Shown: one piece after another, positions 21,585 to 22,500 of the stretch
Layout: every line of letters begins with the position of its first letter
How positions within the stretch are numbered: the stretch's first letter is position 1
Source: Bigelowiella natans CCMP2755
Lineage: Eukaryota > Cercozoa > Chlorarachniophyceae
NCBI GenBank assembly: GCA_000320545.1
Contig: ADNK01002211.1
Location: forward strand, 1-22,500
Reading direction: 5' to 3'
DNA: 22,500 nt
The notes under the pieces: generated by a model
Database searches by the model: none
Seen by the model: the letters and a program-made list of their open reading frames with translations, nothing else
Told to the model about the DNA's origin: nothing
Made by a program: the position numbers and the translations under genes

Positions 21585-22430
21585 TTTGATGCTCAGGTAC
21601 TCCTCCTACAAGTACAACTACTACTCTAATAGTACCAGCAAATAATACGTCGATATGATCGTGAGCCGAGGAAGATGACATATCCCTACGAGGAGGAGGA
21701 GGAGTATTAGTAGCATTAGTAGCAGAAATGAGTAGTAGGAGCAGCAGCAACACACTAACAAACGATAATAATACCAAAGTTAGTCGCAGCATGATGATTC
21801 AAATAGTAGAGACTGAATACGCTGTTAGTTTGATACAACTAGAGCCAGTCAGTGATCAACCGACCGATGACTACAATGATTGCTGCTACTACTACTACTG
21901 CTACTGCTACTACTACTCAAAAGAAAAAGAGAAGATAATACGGAAAACATCATACAGCTCAAAGAAGTAAATCAGTAGTAGTTGTTTCTAACCTATTTCT
22001 CCTCCCCTACCCCCCCCTCTCACTCTTTGAACACACGTCTGTACTACAAATAGTACAGACATTACAACAACAACAACAACTACTGCTGCTACTACTAGTA
22101 CCCGAATTCATTCTGAAAAGCAGTGTGCAGCTGGATGTAAAATGCCGTTTTTATTCGCATAATAGCCATTGGATCGTCAGGCCAACTAACCAGCACGTTG
22201 AGAAGAAGAACAAAAACAACAAGAAGAGAAAAATAGAAGAAAGGAACAAGTAAGAAGACAACCGATATCGAATACGCAGAAAACACTAATCACACTACTA
22301 CTGTAAAGCATAACATTTATTTGTCTTTTATTGTTTTCCACCACCACCACCACCACCACCACTTTCCCCCTCCTACTCCTACATGCTCTTGTTTTTTTAA
22401 TTTCTTGATGTTTTCTGCTCCTTCGTCCGT
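14175..22430 (-). CDS. UTP22: Utp22/Nrap (NOL6) homologue, C-terminal half
   Basis: Nucleolar protein of the small-subunit processome, needed for 18S rRNA maturation (known of the family). In transcription order 24 exons keep phase: 22363-about 22414, 22102-22185, 21622-21685, 21239-21253, 21009-21047, 20912-20958, 20622-20673, 20339-20376, 20190-20250, 19947-20008, 19730-19777, 19414-19464, 18747-18783, 18303-18367, 17886-17919, 17468-17535, 17180-17208, 16636-16688, 16103-16366, 15856-15898, 15361-15548, 14843-14953, 14464-14659, 14175-14248 (TGA). Nrap landmarks appear in family order: WPDDPMAIMRIKTAFYI, HPTYGPACRIAKRW, SGFIRFLDLLGTHPWKDEPL then IVDVNDEM, AMYIITKDD with MWTSESPSSELLRRI, FDIFIMLDPVSL, and LPGFDPVDFFVKDL. 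About 590 codons are present; the family is roughly 1000-1200 residues, so the N-terminal half lies beyond 22500. Lys/Asn/Gly- and Ser/Gly-rich inserts and a basic GRKKRKRAAD segment interrupt the C-terminal region. Exons 21622-21685 and 21239-21253 and the start of the 22363 exon are the least certain. Confidence 0.87.
14181..14186 (-). terminator. AATAAA overlapping the end of UTP22
   Basis: On the minus strand AATAAA lies within the last codons (Asn-Lys-Lys-stop), three bases before the TGA at 14175-14177. It matches the canonical polyadenylation hexamer. Whether it is used is unknown; no other AATAAA was seen in the short gap before the island. Confidence 0.3.
14801..14836. repeat. (GTAC)n-(TAC)n repeat just inside a UTP22 intron
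   Basis: Four GTAC units and about seven TAC units begin within ten bases of the minus-strand donor at 14842. On the transcribed strand the intron starts GTTGCA and runs into AGTAGTAGT. Confidence 0.9.
14974..15081. repeat. (TAG)n and (CTC)n microsatellites in a UTP22 intron
   Basis: About nine TAG units at 14974-15002 and about ten TCC/CTC units at 15049-15081, in the intron between exons 14843-14953 and 15361-15548. Confidence 0.9.
15193..15240. repeat. (TAG)n microsatellite
   Basis: About 16 TAG units with one phase slip, in the same UTP22 intron as the preceding repeats. Confidence 0.9.
16380..16414. repeat. (GAT)n microsatellite upstream of a UTP22 acceptor
   Basis: About eleven GAT units end a dozen bases before the minus-strand acceptor at 16367-16368; on the transcribed strand they read (ATC)n. 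Confidence 0.9.
16577..16625. repeat. (TAC)n repeat after a UTP22 donor
   Basis: On the transcribed strand the intron starts GTTAGTATGG at 16635 and passes directly into GGTAGTAGT units. Frames through it give poly-Val. Confidence 0.9.
16706..16757. repeat. (GAA)n tract before a UTP22 acceptor
   Basis: On the transcribed strand this is (TTC)n, lying just upstream of the CACCACAG acceptor at 16689. It probably serves as the polypyrimidine tract. The poly-Phe ORF is an artefact. Confidence 0.9.
16940..17044. repeat. CAA, CTA and AAT trinucleotide cluster
   Basis: CAA and CTA triplets at 16930-16968, CTA units at 17002-17030 and AAT units to 17044, all in the UTP22 intron between 16688 and 17180. 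Confidence 0.85.
17341..17450. repeat. TAG and GAT trinucleotide cluster
   Basis: TAG units at 17341-17355, GAT units at 17356-17390 and TAG units at 17418-17448, in the UTP22 intron between 17208 and 17468. Confidence 0.85.
17719..17869. repeat. CAT, CTA and CTC repeat cluster with C run
   Basis: CAT units, then CTA units, then about 14 CTC units and a run of C, ending about 16 bases from the donor at 17885. Frames across it give poly-His, poly-Thr, poly-Ser or poly-Arg. Confidence 0.9.
18717..18743. repeat. (TTG)n starting at a UTP22 donor
   Basis: On the transcribed strand the donor GTAAAC at 18746 continues straight into AAC repeats. Confidence 0.9.
18822..18875. repeat. (CTA)n-(TAG)n palindromic microsatellite
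   Basis: About twelve ACT/CTA units switch at a central ACTAGT to about six TAG units, so the two halves are reverse complements. It lies in the intron just upstream of exon 18747-18783. Confidence 0.9.
19166..19345. repeat. 107-bp tandem duplication in a UTP22 intron
   Basis: The 50-base block beginning GTCATTCGAGTTGCTG at 19166 recurs at 19273. The following CCCATCAAGTATTGTATATTTGC is also repeated (19217 and 19323), and a third partial copy of GCAGTTGTTTCTCAAC is at 19242. Confidence 0.9.
19690..19726. repeat. (GTT)n starting at a UTP22 donor
   Basis: On the transcribed strand the donor at 19729 reads GTTTAAAAC and continues as about eleven AAC units. Confidence 0.9.
19849..19946. repeat. 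(TAG)n and (CTTA)n; the latter forms tandem donor-like sites
   Basis: About nine TAG units at 19849-19876. At 19924-19946 the transcribed strand reads GTAGTAAGTAAGTAAG, five near-consensus 5' splice sites in tandem, directly at the end of exon 19947-20008. Confidence 0.9.
20477..20574. repeat. (TAC)n and (GTT)n microsatellites
   Basis: About 14 TAC/ACT units at 20477-20520 and about ten GTT units at 20545-20574, both in the UTP22 intron between exons 20339-20376 and 20622-20673. Confidence 0.9.
21110..21141. repeat. (CTC)n with C run
   Basis: About seven CTC units followed by about ten C, in the UTP22 intron between exons 21009-21047 and 21239-21253. Confidence 0.9.
21520..21578. repeat. 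(TC)n-(TG)n compound microsatellite
   Basis: About 16 CT units followed by about 13 GT units, in the UTP22 intron between 21253 and 21622. The Thr-His/Arg-Glu ORF across it is an artefact. Confidence 0.95.
22338..22362. repeat. (CAC)n containing a UTP22 donor
   Basis: On the transcribed strand (GTG)n begins exactly at the donor after the exon ending 22363, so any unit could in principle serve as GT. Confidence 0.85.
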
Positions 22431-22500
22431 AGTTGTTTAATGTTAGTTGGTGGTAGTAGTAGTAGTAGAAGCACTGTTGTTTTATGTTAGTAGTAGTAGT

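Noticed and set aside
21778-21842. Minus-strand exon candidate LYQTNSVFSLYYLNHH
   Set aside because: Its phase does not fit between exons 22102-22185 and 21622-21685, which join directly in phase.
1-22500. CRISPR arrays, tRNA or rRNA genes, transposases, prophage or bacterial operons
   Set aside because: None was seen. The regular repeats are microsatellites without spacers, and the gene structure is spliceosomal.

Overview
This is the left end of a nuclear chromosome of an intron-rich, AT-rich eukaryote. The + strand begins with the C-rich strand of a TTAGGG-type telomere. That array decays into telomere-like variant repeats, then subtelomeric sequence, then AT-rich DNA full of microsatellites and genes split into very short exons. 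There are no bacterial operons, ribosome-binding sites, CRISPR arrays or recognisable transposons. The lineage cannot be fixed from this window; a protist or alga is likely, because an exact-phase gene has 24 exons in 8 kb, mostly 15-110 nt, separated by GT-AG introns.

Layout: 1-128 telomere; 129-about 600 degenerate telomere-like repeats; about 600-1400 GC-richer subtelomere with only weak ORFs; about 1400-3160 AT-rich intergenic DNA with simple repeats and a 68-bp tandem duplication; 3197-5513 (minus) gene C, unrecognised, 11 exons traced; 5514-5669 divergent intergenic gap; 5670-10597 (plus) gene B, unrecognised, glycine-rich, 14 exons traced; about 10.65-14.10 kb a sharply bounded GC-richer island resembling the subtelomere in style; 14175-beyond the right half of the window (minus) gene A, the C-terminal half of the ribosome-biogenesis protein Utp22/Nrap (NOL6 in animals), whose 5' end lies beyond base 22500.

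Most long ORFs in the window are not genes. They are runs of trinucleotide repeats (poly-Val, poly-Ser, poly-Arg, poly-Thr) inside introns, or readings through introns. The three gene models were built by hand from GT/AG boundaries that keep reading phase across every junction. For gene A the joined product also follows the Nrap family in order, which is strong independent support. Genes B and C rest on phase consistency and protein-like composition only.

The genes do not form a pathway. Gene A acts in 18S rRNA processing in the nucleolus; nothing links B or C to it. The most striking general feature is that microsatellites sit directly at splice sites: GTA, GTAA, GTG and AAC repeats start at donors, and TTC, TCC and ATC repeats run into acceptors.
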